Part shown: positions 20,510 to 32,718 of the stretch, piece by piece | Position numbering within the stretch: position 1 is the stretch's first letter | Layout: each line of letters starts with the position of its first letter | From: Flaccisagitta enflata | Lineage: Eukaryota > Chaetognatha > Sagittoidea > Aphragmophora | NCBI GenBank assembly: GCA_965153355.1 | Contig: OZ231126.1 | Coordinates: 73,780,001-73,844,000 of the forward strand | Reading direction: 5' to 3' | DNA: 64,000 nucleotides | Notes under the pieces: model-generated | The model's input: the letters and a program-made list of their open reading frames with translations, nothing else | Told to the model about the DNA's origin: nothing | Databases searched by the model: none | Program-made: the position numbers and the translations under genes

Positions 20510-21239
20510 CATTACTTATACAGTTAAGCTTCACTAGAAGGCATCTCAAGGGACTGGTTGATTTCATGCCTTCTAGGCGGGGTGCCTTATAGCCGAGCAT
20601 GTATATTTCTGCATGATTGTAAACAGTCTCATTGTGATCATTAACCTGCTCGCCACCTGAATTACTATACATGAGACTAGAAAAGTGACTGAAGTGCCTA
20701 AAAGATATGGAGAGATCTTAATAACACAAAAAAGACTTTCTTGAAGATGACAGCGTCAAAAGATTTCAAAAAAGACAAACAGTAAGTGTGTGGCATCATC
20801 GATCTTTAATTGGCATGGATTCATCGACTTTTCAGGCTCGGCAATTTAAGAAGCCACAGAGCTGGAAGCCCCGAGTGAATGTGAGAAGCCCCGAGTGAAT
20901 GTGAGAAGCCCTGAGTGGACGTGAGAAGCCCCAGGATTTAAGAAGCCCTTATAACTATTATATGTTGGGGCTTTTCATATCCTCTGAGAGATTTTTATAT
21001 CCAATTAAGGCTTCCAACTTGGGGGCTTCTCACAGTAAATAAGGGTGGATTTGGCATAATAAGAAGCCCTCAAGTTGGAAGCCCCAAGTTGATGCAAGAA
21101 GCCCTCTAAACATGAGAAGCTCTTAGTAAACGTGAGATGCACAGCGCTTTCAAGCATTTAACCGATGATCTTAACTAAGAATAGGTTAGTGAATTATTTC
21201 ACAAAATACAAAAGTGAGTAATGATTAAGATCATTTTAT

Positions 21240-21434
21240 CAATAAGGCTAATAATATGGTTTCCTTAGTTGAATGCGGGCGAGCAGCAGCATTATTTGAG
21301 GCTGCTAGATAATTTAGGCATGAGCAATAAAGTAAAAGATTATGAAACATAAAATAATATTGTAACATTTTGATAGACCGACCAACAGCCAGATAGACAA
21401 AGCAAGGTGTAGTTGCTTAGTACACAATTAAAAA
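21240..21434 (+). mobile_element. Tag-hairpin element, strongly decayed
   Basis: AATAAGGC..., GCGGGCGAGCAGCAGC, AGACCGACC..AGACAAAGCAAGGTGTAG, then TTGCTTAGTACACAATTAAAAA as a broken hairpin. Confidence 0.45.
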
Positions 21435-21515
21435 TATATTGTGTTCTTCCAGTTTTAGTTTAAATACCATGTTTTTAGCTTATTAATTTAAAAAAAATTT
21501 TGTTTATTAGTCATA

Positions 21516-21708
21516 TTTAGTCGAATGCACGCAACTCTTCACCCCGCTTTGTCGGTCGGTTGGTTGGTTGGTTGGTCGGTCGGTCCCCATTTTATTCTTT
21601 TTATCAATTTTATTTCATCAGGTCATTTTAAGATAAACTAAGTCATTCTAAGCTATTCTAAGTCAATCTGTAAGTCTCTCACGCGACTCATAGGTGTTTG
21701 CTTTGTTA
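21516..21708 (-). mobile_element. Tag-hairpin element
   Basis: TTTAGTCGAATGCACGCAACT...CCCCGCTTTGTCGG(TTGG)n...CTCTCACGCGACTCATAG...GCTTTGTT. The tag AGTCGCGTGAGAG equals that of the copy at 15341. Confidence 0.65.
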
Positions 21709-22423
21709 ACCTGTTAGTTTAACCTGTTGAAAAAAAGATAAAGTGCATATTAGAATAAAAAAATTTAAAAAAAAACAATTATTTTGAAAAGGGGCTTCTC
21801 ACATCCACACAGGGCTTTTCATATTCACCCAGGGCTTCTCACGTCCACTCAGGGCTTCTGCGCCGGGGCTTCTCACGGTTTTTTTCCCGACTTTTCACTC
21901 CTCCTCTTCTTCATCATCTCCCTTCTCTCTTAGTCCCCCCCTGTTTTTTTTTCACTTCCTCTTCATCATTATCATCGATGCGCCTCTTCCTCATCGGTAT
22001 ACCTCTTCATCTTCATCCGCATACCTCTTCATCATCATCATTGCTCTCATCGGTATTTCTTTTCCATCTTTTTCCTTCCCTCCCAGCCTTTGTTTAACCA
22101 CCTCCTCATCCTAAAAAAACACTGCTTGTCAGATGCCTTCAAAGCGAGCAATATATACACCAAAAATCCTATTCTTCATGCGCTATAGTGAAATTTGCTT
22201 AATAGGCGGGTGCCTTATAGGTGGGGTTTATCAACAAAGGAATAAAGAGAGAAAAGTTGGGACTTTTCATATCATGCCTTGATGCGAGGGATGCCTTATT
22301 AGCGGGTGCGCTCTAGTGAAGCTAAACTGTAACAATTCAAAGCTACTTTTTTAAAGACCACCCGTGACTCATTAGATAGAAAAGAAGGCAACAGAAAATT
22401 GGAAGGAGGGATAGATCGAATAG

Positions 22424-22569
<146 letters not shown>

Positions 22570-22710
22570 AACACACCATGTGATCACTTCTGGCGAGAAT
22601 ACCTGTCACGGCGAAGCTTTGAATCAGCGCCGGCGTCTCATTTTCCGTTATTGCCAAGAGGAGGCGTCGGCCTCAATTTTGTGCATGATGGCGTCGCCGA
22701 TTGTGTTTCA

Positions 22711-22752
<42 letters not shown>

Positions 22753-22782
22753 AATTGTTGTTTGATGCGTATTCTGAATTTT

Positions 22783-22965
22783 TCACCCACTCCACTTCCT
22801 CTTCAACTTTGTCCTGTTTGGTTCACTCCAGTATTCAGCAGTGGCGATGGTCTGCTCCATCATGGCAGATTGCGGCGCGGGGAACTTGTATTCCAGTATC
22901 GCTTTATCAATGTCGTCCTCAACTTGAAAATTTGTCAGCAAACCAAACGCTTTGAAAACGTGTAC
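22783..22965 (-). CDS. Candidate terminal exon, unrecognised
   Basis: On the minus strand, TTTTCAATCAG|GTA is followed by 60 open codons: VHVFKAFGLLTNFQVEDDID, then KAILEYKFPAPQSAMMEQTI, then ATAEYWSEP and a short basic end before TGA. The composition looks coding and the frame is also open upstream. The family is not recognised, and no other exon of the gene was found. Confidence 0.35.
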   Translation of the reverse strand, partial: VHVFKAFGLLTNFQVEDDIDKAILEYKFPAPQSAMMEQTIATAEYWSEPNRTKLKRKWSG

Positions 22966-23096
22966 CTGATTGAAAAGGATTGCAAGGAAACATAGTAATC
23001 GATGTGTGATATAGAGTGCTCGCCTCCTAAATGTACATGTTTATTGGACTGTGTGTATGTGTGCGTGTGCATGTGTGTGTGTGTGCGTTACAATAA

Positions 23097-23205
23097 AACA
23101 AGGCTGGATATACGGCTACCCAGGTTGCGTACAGGTGGGCAGGGGCAGTGATAATAAAAACTATCATGCATTTTAGCGGGAGCAGTGACACAAAAACAGT
23201 GAGTT
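23097..23205 (+). mobile_element. Tag-hairpin element, 5' fragment
   Basis: AACAAGGCTGGATATACGGC, tag GGTTGCGTAC, GGTGGGCAGGGGCAGTG. There is no hairpin end. Confidence 0.55.
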
Positions 23206-24461
23206 GAAGAGTTACACGCTTTCCATTTTATAAGAGCATGGATTTTTGAAGTGAGCCTCAGCGTTTTTATTCTTAAATAACCCTGTTTTGAAGCTCAAGT
23301 GTTCTTAACACGTTCTTTGTTTTTTTAATGAAATGTTTTTTGTAATAATATGATTATGTAATTATAATGATATAATTCTAAAAATGGTTTAAAAAATATT
23401 TTTATTACCTAAAAAAACTAAGATTGATATTTAATGAATTATTATCAAAATATCAATCATTAAGGGTTTTTCTTCTAATTTTCACAGTTTTTTGAAAAAA
23501 AATATTATTCTGTTTTTCAAATCTGAAGCTCAGTTCATTTTTAAGATGTTTTTTTTTTGCCAAATCTGAGGCTGATGTTCTTATAAACAGTGTTTTTATA
23601 AACAGTGTTCTTATAAACAGTGTTCTTATAAAAAGAAAAGCGTGTATGTGTACACAACTCAAAAGTATCCATCATGTCTCACTTTGGCCAGTCCGGCTCT
23701 CCAAGTCTTGGCGTAGTTTGGGAGTAGTCATCGCAGAACGGGGGTCAGCATATTCTGTTGTTGCTGCATATATCTGTTGCTGCTTTGTTCCTTTCTCTCT
23801 GCTATGATGCTTTTTCTTTGGCACCAAACTCACGGTATGGATGCTGGATGGAATAGGATCCAGGAAGATATAAATTCAGTTGCTGTAGTTTGATCGGGCA
23901 GTGATGCAAGAACCGTTTGAGAGGAACTAATATGTCCAATTGTCTGACCAATTCCAACAAACATAAACATACAGACCAACAGACAGATTGACAGATATAT
24001 GGTCAGACAATGCAGCTTTTAAAATTTTTAGCACGCAAAAGAAAATGAAAACACGAGACTGAAAGACAGGAATACGTGTGCAAAAAGGTGTTGTGCGCAT
24101 TGTCATGCACAAAATTGGATGTTTCACAAGCAAAACCTATTTCTATATTTTCCTCGTATTTTTGCGAACGCCGGGAACTCAAGAAATATTGATCATACCT
24201 GAAAACGCAAAGAACCTCAAAGAGGTCTCTCCCTCCTCTATGAGTTTCCGCGGGCCGCCGCATTTCAACCTCAGCAGTTTCGGAGTAAAAAAAATAAAAA
24301 TGAAAAAGAAGAAAAGACGCGGCGCTTCTTCGCGAGTTTTCGTTGCTCGATGATACTCAGACTATCTAGCAACCAATTTTTCAAAGCAGCAACGACAGTC
24401 ACTGATGCGTTAGTGAATAGGATGCGGGTACACGAAGATCAACAGGGTTCTTCATAGATGA
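23206..24461. other. No gene recognised
   Basis: AT-rich. It has a short tandem (TTCTTATAAACAGTGT, 23577-23632). A frame at about 24150-24353 ends in a basic KKIKMKKKKRRG run but has no clear splice sites. Confidence 0.4.
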
Positions 24462-24588
24462 AACAAGGTTAAGTAGGCCAATAAGGCGCGCCGTACAGAT
24501 CGTGGAACTAATGTTTTACCAGTCGACCAACCAACAGACCGACTGGCGGACACAGCCAGATATAGAGGTGCGTTGGCGCACAGAAAAA
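24462..24588 (+). mobile_element. Tag-hairpin element, GGTGCG-like, decayed
   Basis: AACAAGGTTAAGTAGGCC, GGCGCGCCG in the tag position, then AGAGGTGCGTTGGCGCAC as a partial hairpin and AGAAAAA. Confidence 0.5.
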
Positions 24589-24610
24589 GTATATCCCCAA
24601 CTACAAATGA

Positions 24611-25242
24611 TAAAAAATCTCAGGATCAAGTCAAAATTCTGGGATTTTACCATCCATCCAATACTATACCAATTTTGACCTCAGGAATCCAAATCTGCAG
24701 CCAAAAATGGTCTCAGGTCAATATTTCCATCGACTACGGCTACATTCCTCAGGTCATATTCCCATATAAGGTCAAATTTTCAAAATTGGAAATTTGTCAA
24801 TCTAATTGCAGATTCAGAATCCTTGCAAAAAACTGTGTGAAGAAAGTGTCTTTCTTTTTTTTAAATTTTGATTAGAACATAGTCAAAATTAACATTATCA
24901 ACCAAAATAAGGTCAAATTTAGACAAAAGAGCAATTTTACTATATTTTGGATGGTTGACGCTAATTTTGACTATGTTCCACTCAAAGTTTTAAAAAAAGA
25001 AAGACACTTTCTTATCATAGTTTTTTCCAAGGATTCTGAATCTGCAATCAGATTGACAAATTTCCAATTTTGAAAATTTGACCTTATATAGTATTTTGAC
25101 CTGAGAAATGTAGCCGTAGTCGATCGAAATATTGACCTGAGACCATTTTTGACTGCAAATTCGGATTCCTGGGGTCAACATTGATCAAGTACAGGATCGA
25201 CAGTAAAATACTAAAATTTTGACTTGATTCTGAGATTTTTTA
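24611..25242. mobile_element. 632-bp foldback element with 7-8 bp target duplication
   Basis: Ends TAAAAAATCTCAGGATCAAG and CTTGATTCTGAGATTTTTTA. Arms of about 290 bp are inverse copies, with a short loop near 24930. CAAATGA flanks both sides (24604-24610, 25243-25249), or 8 bp if the shared A is counted. The size suggests a hAT-type relative; inference. Confidence 0.75.
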
Positions 25243-25672
25243 CAAATGAGTGTATGGCATGAATAGCTATACTATCATACATGCTCACAAGGCCCTCTTG
25301 CATACCTTTCAGCTTGGGTATAGTGAGGGATGTTGTTCCAAATATGATGCAGAGTGAATTTTTCTCCGTGTCAATGTCACGCCTATCAATTGCCGAATCT
25401 CTTGCGTCTACTCCGTGCGTGCGAATGCGCGTGCGAATGCGCTTACGCACGCGAGTCAAAGACCTGCGGCTCGCACGCGCGGCCGGCTCCCCACGCGCGC
25501 GCACCCGCCGTCTGTCTTCGATGGGTTACAATTTTACAGAGAGGAGTTCCCCCTCTTCCTCTTCCTCTTCCTCCTCCGCTTGAATTCTAATGGATTTGGA
25601 ATCTGCCGGAAAGAGAAAGAGAATTTCTGCGACAGAAGGGGTCATCTCCGCCGCGACCTTCGCAACTGCACG

Positions 25673-25714
25673 TGATTGGTCACGTGATTATGTGTGATAA
25701 CATCACGTGATTGG
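25673..25714 (+). promoter_or_regulatory. CACGTGAT cluster next to (AG)n
   Basis: Three CACGTGAT E-boxes within 42 bp, just upstream of an (AG)n tract at 25731-25779. CACGTG is bound by bHLH-zip factors such as USF, MITF/TFE and Myc-Max. Confidence 0.4.
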
Positions 25715-25725
25715 TCAAATGGTCG

Positions 25726-25783
<58 letters not shown>

Positions 25784-26409
25784 TGCGCCACGGATGGACA
25801 TGGCACCAAGCTGGTTACATCCTCCATAGGGCAAGGGTTGTGAGAAAAGGAAGTTGGGGTTAAATGGTTCGATGACCGCGCAGCCTTTAGCCGATTTATC
25901 CTCCTCTCTCTCTCTCTCTCTCTCTGTAACTCAATGGATTTCTCTTGCGCCTGCGCGCTCGTTACATTAGATCTTCGTCTTACGTCCTTACGTCGTCGTT
26001 GTTGGCGTCCCCCCGCTTCGTACGCCAGCGACAGTAACGTGGTCTGCAAGGGAAATGTGCATGAGCATTGAGCAGTAAAATTCATCTTGCTCTAAATGAT
26101 TCTACATCAGTTTCTATGGAATTTTGCTTCAGCCAATGCATGCTACAAAAGAGAAAAAGATTAGAAATATATACTATCTTCCAAAAAAAGATATCCCGCA
26201 TGTTTAAATGTATATCTCAGGTCAGAATCAACCGATCGTCAAAAGGTTGGTGACACAAAGTTCTTCAAATTTGCATGCCATCTACCCAAACCGCATCTTT
26301 CTAGCTCAATTTGTTCAGATCAGAGGCTGTCTAACTTTTGACTAAATATTTCAATTTCGCTTTTGCTATTTTTACAAAATCTTCGGATGATATCACTTAT
26401 CTCTTTTTG

Positions 26410-27491
26410 CGCAGCGGCTCTGGAGGTGCCGATGACCTATAATTCCACACAGGACAAATTTTTTTGTGTCCCGTTTTCCGTTTGTCCCCCAAAGCCCTTT
26501 TTACCCCTAATCAGGCCTCTCAGATCACATTTTAGGCCTTTCACACCCCAAGTTAGGCCTTTCAAAACCCAAATCAGGCCTCTTAGACACTAAATTAGGC
26601 CCCCCAAATTAAACCTCCCCAAATTGGGCCTTTGAGACCCCAAATCAGGACTTTCAGACCCCAAACAGGTCGCCCAAGGGCAATATGTGGACAGCGATAC
26701 CGTTGCCCTGCTTTGCATGATGGTGAATTGCAGAGAGTGGAAGCAGGGCAGTAGCCCCGCAGGGGACAAAGTCCTTTAGAACACAGGGGGACTTTTGTTT
26801 GTTCTGAGATGGCTAATGGCCTGTGAGGGTAGATTGGTGGCCTGAGGGCTGAGTTTTTGCCTGAGAAGCCTAAGAGGATAGATTTCAGGTCTGAGGGGGC
26901 CAATTTCAGGCCTGAGTGGGCCAGTTTAAGGCTTTAGGGAGCCAATTTCAGGTCTGAGGAGGCTGATTTCAGGCCTGAGAAGGCAGATTTAAGGCCTGAG
27001 ATGGCAGATTTCAGGTCTGAGAGGGCAAATTTCAGGCCTGAGAAGGCAGATTTCAGGCCTGAGAGGGCAGATTTTAGGCCTGAGAGGGCAGATTTCAGGC
27101 CTGAGAGGACAGATTTCAGGCCTGAGAGGGCAAATTTTACGTCTGAGAAGCTTAATGGGGGGACGAACGGAAGGATGGACGGACGGACGAACAAAAGTCC
27201 CGCTGTGTTCTACAGGACTTCGTCCCCTTTGGGGCGCTGCCCAAAAAGACCTCTCAGACCCTTAATCAGACTTTCAGACCCCAAGTTAGACCTCTCAGTC
27301 CTCAAATCAAGCCTCTGAGACCCAAAATCAGGCCTCTGAGACCCATAATCAGGCCACTCAAGGATGAGAAATGGAAACCAGAGAAATTTGTCCAGTGTGG
27401 AATCATAAGTCATCAGCCCCACTGGAGCCGCTGCCCCTCTCATTATCTTATTCTCACATACTCTACCTTAGGGGCATCGGGTACCGATGAC
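26410..27491 (+). mobile_element. Outer inverted-repeat element, interrupted by a second one
   Basis: Arm GCAGCGGCTCTGGAGGTGCC...TTCCACACAGGACAAATTT has its inverse AAATTTGTCCAGTGTGGAAT...GGAGCCGCTGCCCC at 27388-27437. The loop units (GGCCTCTCAGACCCCAAATC) resume after the nested element at 26666-27247. The arm sequence differs from most other copies. Confidence 0.7.
26666..27247 (+). mobile_element. Inverted-repeat element nested in a relative
   Basis: CAGGTCGCCCAAGGGCAATA at the left, arm GTCCTTTAGAACACAGGGGG, about 21-bp units (GGCCTGAGAGGGCAGATTTCA, 26820-27150), inverse arm, right end GCGCTGCCCAAAAA. Confidence 0.8.
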
Positions 27492-27837
27492 CATGTAACG
27501 CTATTGCGACTATTTTGATTACTTCAAAACGCGTTGAGCTAGACAGATCAGATGCGTTTTGCGTGCACGGCTTGTTGGGTGCTTCATTTATGTCTTTGGA
27601 GCTATCACTATCAGCTATCACTATCAGTCTAAACTTAGCAAAAGAAGGGGTTAAAATGAACTGCGGGAAAGGTCTGGAACGCCATCACTCCAAAGCACCT
27701 TGAGAGGCTCTACAAATCGCCAATGCATGCTACAAAAGAAAAAAGATTAGAAGTATATAAGCTTAATGTCTCTTACAAATACAAGCAGGATTCCGCTTCT
27801 GGTTCTGTTTCTTGTTCTGGGTTCTGCTTCTGGTTTT

Positions 27838-27900
27838 TGTTGAGTGCACGCAACTCTATAAGACTGTAACCCGCTTTGCCTTTTGGTCTGTTGTTCCGCA
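27838..27900 (-). mobile_element. Tag-hairpin end fragment
   Basis: TTGAGTGCACGCAACTCTATAAG...CCCGCTTTGCC: a broken hairpin end with the usual CCCGCTTTG motif. Confidence 0.4.
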
Positions 27901-28255
27901 AAAATGAACAATGTAAGATTCATCGAAAATTTGTAACGTCACAATGAGCGCACAGTGTGTGTTGCACTGATAACGCGATTGCAAGAGGCCACGTCATCCT
28001 TCGAGTTACAACGCCAGTTAGGGCCGTTAGTGAAGCACGAAGGAGATGTCGAAGGAATAATGGATGAGCGACATTGGCGCCGCCGTGTGGAGAGAGAGAG
28101 AGAGAGAGAGAGAGAGGCACAGGCAAAAAGTCGGACAGGGAGGGAAAGCGTAAAGGAGGGAATGGTCATGGCCATTTGGTGTGGGACAAGTTGTAACATT
28201 TGCCTTGCCAAATGCTAATCCTTCCCTTGTTAGAAAGAGAAAGGGAAGATTTTCA

Positions 28256-28272
28256 TGGGTTCGAATCCTGCC
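28256..28272 (+). promoter_or_regulatory. Isolated pol III B-box match
   Basis: GGGTTCGAATCCTGCC carries the exact B-box core GGTTCGAATCC. No A box is visible at the expected distance upstream, so it may be a SINE or tRNA fragment. Confidence 0.25.
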
Positions 28273-28299
28273 TTTTCAGCAAGAAAAACGGGAAGCCGC

Positions 28300-28962
28300 T
28301 AAAGGCCGCTGCCTAAATGTTGCTGTTTGTTAATGATTTGTGTTCAGCAGCTTCATAGCTACATTGTATATAAAAGTACAAATCAAAACGCCATCAGATC
28401 TACTTCACTGACAAGTATTTACATGCTGCGTCAAACACTAACTCCAGTATTAAAAACGGACTCGAAAGTTTCACTTTCCCTCGCTACCCTTGTCATCATT
28501 CCTAAAATAAAAAATGGCGGATTTTTGAAACCTTTCTTTTGAGCCATAATGTAAGAATAATGGATGAAAATTGGTGATGCCAGGAAAGCTCTTCGAAAGA
28601 TCTTGTATTTGAGTCGTCTGGAATTCCTGGCTCAAATGGTTCGGAAGCAACAGAGATTTGAATAAGAGTACTCATTTTCTGGTCTGCCCCTATCTCATTG
28701 AAAAGGAATTGGAAAACAAAGTCATCTAAGGACTTAGTCCGATTACCTCAAAAGTGCTTTTAAGGTTTTTGGATATTTATTCTTGAGCACTCACTCTCGA
28801 CATGAGGTCAGAGCAAAAGAGGTTTTTTTTCTTTTTTGGATTTGATTTCAGCAGAAAAGGTGTAGTGACGTTCAAATTGCTATAGCTTTTAAACGATTTG
28901 AGCCCGAATTTCAGAGACACGACTCAAATGAAAGCTTTCTAAACATCACCGAATTTAATTAG
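28300..28962. other. No gene seen
   Basis: Mixed AT-rich sequence; the only ORF (28327-28542) shows no recognisable domain or splice context. Confidence 0.5.
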
Positions 28963-29158
28963 TTTACAGTCGCGTGCTACGCGACTCTACACCCCGATGT
29001 GTCGGTCGATCGGTTGGTCCCCTTTTTGTTTTTTTGGCGTTTTTGAGCTTTTTGGGCACGCTGCTCCCGCCCAGATCCTCTTGTAAATAGTTACTTTCTC
29101 CAGCACTGCTCCTGCCCATCCGCACGCGACGACGGTTAGCCTTGTGTTTGGCCATGTT
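28963..29158 (-). mobile_element. Tag-hairpin element
   Basis: Hairpin AGTCGCGTGCTACGCGACT, CCCCGATGTGTCGGTCGATCGG, tag complement GCACGCGAC, end GGCCATGTT. Confidence 0.75.
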
Positions 29159-29396
29159 CTCAATTTAAGGTAATTAGAATTATCATTCAAAATTCCGCCA
29201 TTTTTTATTTCCCTAAGGTTAAATCCATTTTTCAAATTTTCCAACAAGCCATCTGTTTTTTAAGGACAAAGAGAAATTTTTTAAATGAGATAGGCAAATG
29301 TGTCATAGATTCATGATTTCCCTTCCTGAATTGCAGCCAGCTTCCACCATCGATCGATTGATCAGAATTGTTCAGCCGTGACGCACCGAATTTCCC

Positions 29397-29505
<109 letters not shown>

Positions 29506-29565
29506 TATTCACTGTCATTGTAACTCCACACGCGTACGCGTGCGTGTGCTTGAGTCATCGACCTT

Positions 29566-29616
29566 CACGTGACCTTGAAAAGCCACGTGACCTCGCACGT
29601 GACCTCTCACGTGACT
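29566..29616 (+). promoter_or_regulatory. Four CACGTGAC E-boxes in 51 bp
   Basis: CACGTGAC occurs at 29566, 29584, 29596 and 29608. This resembles the CLEAR-type core GTCACGTGAC of TFEB/MITF-family factors. It could be a promoter, but no exon was found next to it. Confidence 0.45.
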
Positions 29617-29696
29617 TTTGGATGGTTAACCTTTGACTGGTCATCTTCTTAGTTGGCATTGTCTCTTGCACGCATCTTCCTTCCTTTGTCGTCGAG

Positions 29697-29701
29697 TCGT
29701 T

Positions 29702-29738
<37 letters not shown>
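29697..29738 (+). repeat. (GTC)n array
   Basis: A GTCGTC array followed by ATAGCACACG; no coding context seen. Confidence 0.85.
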
Positions 29739-29849
29739 TAGCACACGTTTACTTTGGACAATGGTCAATGCTTACGTTTCCACTGGCGTGAGATAAGAAT
29801 GAGACCATCTGCTCACTTTACTGGATCTTAGTTTGCCTGAATGTCATGT

Positions 29850-30105
29850 AGCACGCGCTCTTGCGACATGTAACACACACACACTTGTGTCATTTGAGTT
29901 GATGTACCTCACATACATGTGTCATGTTACACACGCACTCGCGTCATTTTACAAAGGCTTTTTGTGTCATGTGAGTTGATGTACCTCACATATATGTTTC
30001 ATGCAACACACGCACTTTCGTCATGTTTCACACGCAGTTGCGCCTAGTGAGTTGATGGAACTCACATACATAAGTTAAATGACACACGGAAACGTGTCAT
30101 GCAGG
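29850..30105 (+). repeat. Tandem repeat, about 76 bp, with a hairpin in each unit
   Basis: About three units with GAGTTGATGTACCTCACATA (starts near 29897, 29973, 30049). Each contains GTGAG...CTCAC able to pair, plus GTCATGTTACACACGCACT. Confidence 0.65.
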
Positions 30106-30239
30106 CCAAATTGTCGGTATAAGAAGCAAGAGAGGAAAATAAAAATGGAGAAAAAGGTGAAATAAAGCAGCTAAAAAATAAATGTTGTTATAGTGAAAGA
30201 TGAAATAATTGGATGAAGCTTACCACGGAAGTTAGAGAA

Positions 30240-30563
30240 AGAAGAAGATTTTGCCACTACAAAGGTGAATGAAGAGAATACAGAGCTCTGTAGAGGAACA
30301 GCATAAAATCGGTTTCACAGAAGAGGATGCGGAGGAGGAGGAGGCGTATATTGAGGCTGATGATTGATTGATGTTATACGCGGTGCCGAAATTACGGAAG
30401 CGATGACCTAATCGATGACGCGACAAACGAGGAGCACGACCTGCTTTTGACCCTGTTGACCTTCTTTTGATCTTCCTTTGACCGTGTCGACCTTTTGTCG
30501 ACCTTCTGTCGACCTTTTCTGACCTAACACCGTATTGTGTCATGATTACGGGTACACACGCGT

Positions 30564-30628
<65 letters not shown>
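30240..30628 (+). repeat. Duplicated segment A (partner 38456-38810)
   Basis: Shares GACCTAATCGATGACGCGA, many TTGACCTTC/GTCGACCTT units, CTAACACCGTATTGTGTCAT and ACACACGCGTG with 38456-38810. Both end in (AG)n. Confidence 0.7.
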
Positions 30629-30866
<238 letters not shown>

Positions 30867-31460
30867 TGGGGACTGGGGAACGGTTCTAAAAGCTAAATTC
30901 TAGCACCATCATTGTGTGCGTTCTTTCTCCCTAATTAGCCTAAGGAGGAAAAAAGAATAAAACTGGCAACTGTAATTTGTGTGCAATCCAGTATGAATGT
31001 TTTCACTTTTCATGTACGAACCCAAAGTGACATAACTTTGAATAAAGATAATATGCACATAGTGTAGTCTTGAAAAAAGGTCGTCAAGAAGTGTACGTAA
31101 AAATTCTTCTGAAAATATTGAGTGATGCTTGGAAATTGTGGGTAAAGTTCTCAATCAGTTAAAATCTCAATGTACACGTTTTTGCAATGAATGGTTTGGT
31201 ACACATAAGATCATGTTTTTGTTAGGCGTAAGAACAAAGTGTGAATGCTTGGGTAAAGCTCAGCGAGGAGATGAACCTGAGCGGGGAGGATGGGAAGAGG
31301 GATAAGGAGTGATTCTCTAAAGAAACAGAATTGAACAATTGACTACCAGAAGCAGATCTTACAGGGGGCATCCTTTTAATCGCGAAAATCATTCTTAAGT
31401 AAGAATCATTTCCACTAAAGCACAACGTCGTGCTTCAGTGGAATGAAAAATAACTAGTGC

Positions 31461-31969
31461 TTTTTGGGCAGCGGCCCTAAAGGGGACGAAGTCCTGTAGA
31501 ACACAGGGGGACTTTCGTTCGTCCGTTTGTTCTTCCGTTTGTTCATCCCCTCCTGATCAGACCTCTCCAGCTTCAAATTGAGCCTCTCAGGCCTCAAATC
31601 AAGCTTCTAAGGCCTTATATCAGGCCTCAAATCAGGCCTCTCAGGTTATAAAACAGGCCTCTGGGACCTCAAACTAAGTCTAAGGCCTCAAATCAGGCCT
31701 CTCATGTCTCAAATCTGGTCTCTTAGGCCTCAGACCAGGCCTCTCAGGCCTCCAGTCAGGCGTCTCAGCCCTTGCAAGCCTCATATTAGCCTCTTAGGCT
31801 TTGAATCAGTCATTAAGGCCTTCCAGGCAGGATGAATGAAAGTCCCCCTGTGTTCTACAGGACTTTGTTCCCTTTGGGGCCGCTGCCCTGATTCCCCTCA
31901 CTCAAATTCATGATCAAGCAAAGCAGGGAAACGAGTATCGCTGACCACATATTGCCCTTGGGCGACTGG
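31461..31969 (-). mobile_element. Inverted-repeat element with minisatellite loop
   Basis: TTTTTGGGCAGCGGCCCTAA, arm GTCCTGTAGAACACAGGGGG, units around AGGCCTCAAATCAGGCCTCTC, inverse arm, tail to TTGCCCTTGGGCGACTGG. Confidence 0.8.
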
Positions 31970-32718
31970 TTGAAATTTGTGCTTCAGTGGAAGATTGTAA
32001 TAGTTTTTTATGCCTATCTGAAGAAATCAAGAAATCACCTACTCTTTTTCCCTTCTCTCTATTCCTCTTTACATAAGTAGACTTATCAAAGAGAATGTTT
32101 ACTTTAAAAAAGAACATTTTATCTCATTATCTAAGTTTTCATCACTGGAAACAATAATTGCACATGAGAAAACCTATTTTCCTCTAGCAAAACAAAAAAT
32201 CATGAGAAAAGAAAAAAGATAATGATTTTCAGAGATGATAATTAAGAAAAAGAAAGGAAGATAAAATCCTCTTATTATTTGAATCAACAGAAATCAAATA
32301 CATTCTTTTTCTCACTGAAATAATTGCACCTCAAAATAAAAAAAAACTTGAGTGATTTTTTTTTCCTTTTGCAGTATGAAGTGAGGTCAAGAGTCAATCT
32401 CCTGAAGAACGAATTTCAATTCCATTGAAGCACAAAGTTGTGCTTCATTGAAATGGGCTTGGACTGGCCTTATTTCCAGATCACAGGTCGTGATTCAGTG
32501 GATAGACCGACCATAGGACTATAGACAATCAGATATACGTAGGACAAATTAAAGAGCGGATTTCTTCAGATTTCAACCATATCATACAAGCACGATAATC
32601 TAAATAAATGAACACATCTACTACCATGATTATAGACATATCTATAATAAACAGCTTGCACACATATACACATTTGCCGTTGCTGACAAAACTACAGATC
32701 GATAGCGGCTAAATAAAA

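Larger units (their letters stand above)
20521..22329. mobile_element. 1.8-kb foldback element with TA target duplication, pogo-like ends
   Basis: CAGTTAAGCTTCACTAGAAG at the left; CTCTAGTGAAGCTAAACTG at the right. TA at 20519-20520 and 22330-22331. CAGT...ACTG ends with TA fit pogo/Tigger-type non-autonomous elements. It carries inverted GAAGCCC arrays (about 20875-20940 and 21793-21885) and decayed tag-hairpin copies; no ORF. Confidence 0.65.

Noticed and set aside
24078-24353. 91-codon ORF ending in KKIKMKKKKRRG
   Set aside because: The basic run comes from an A-rich stretch; no convincing acceptor or homology.
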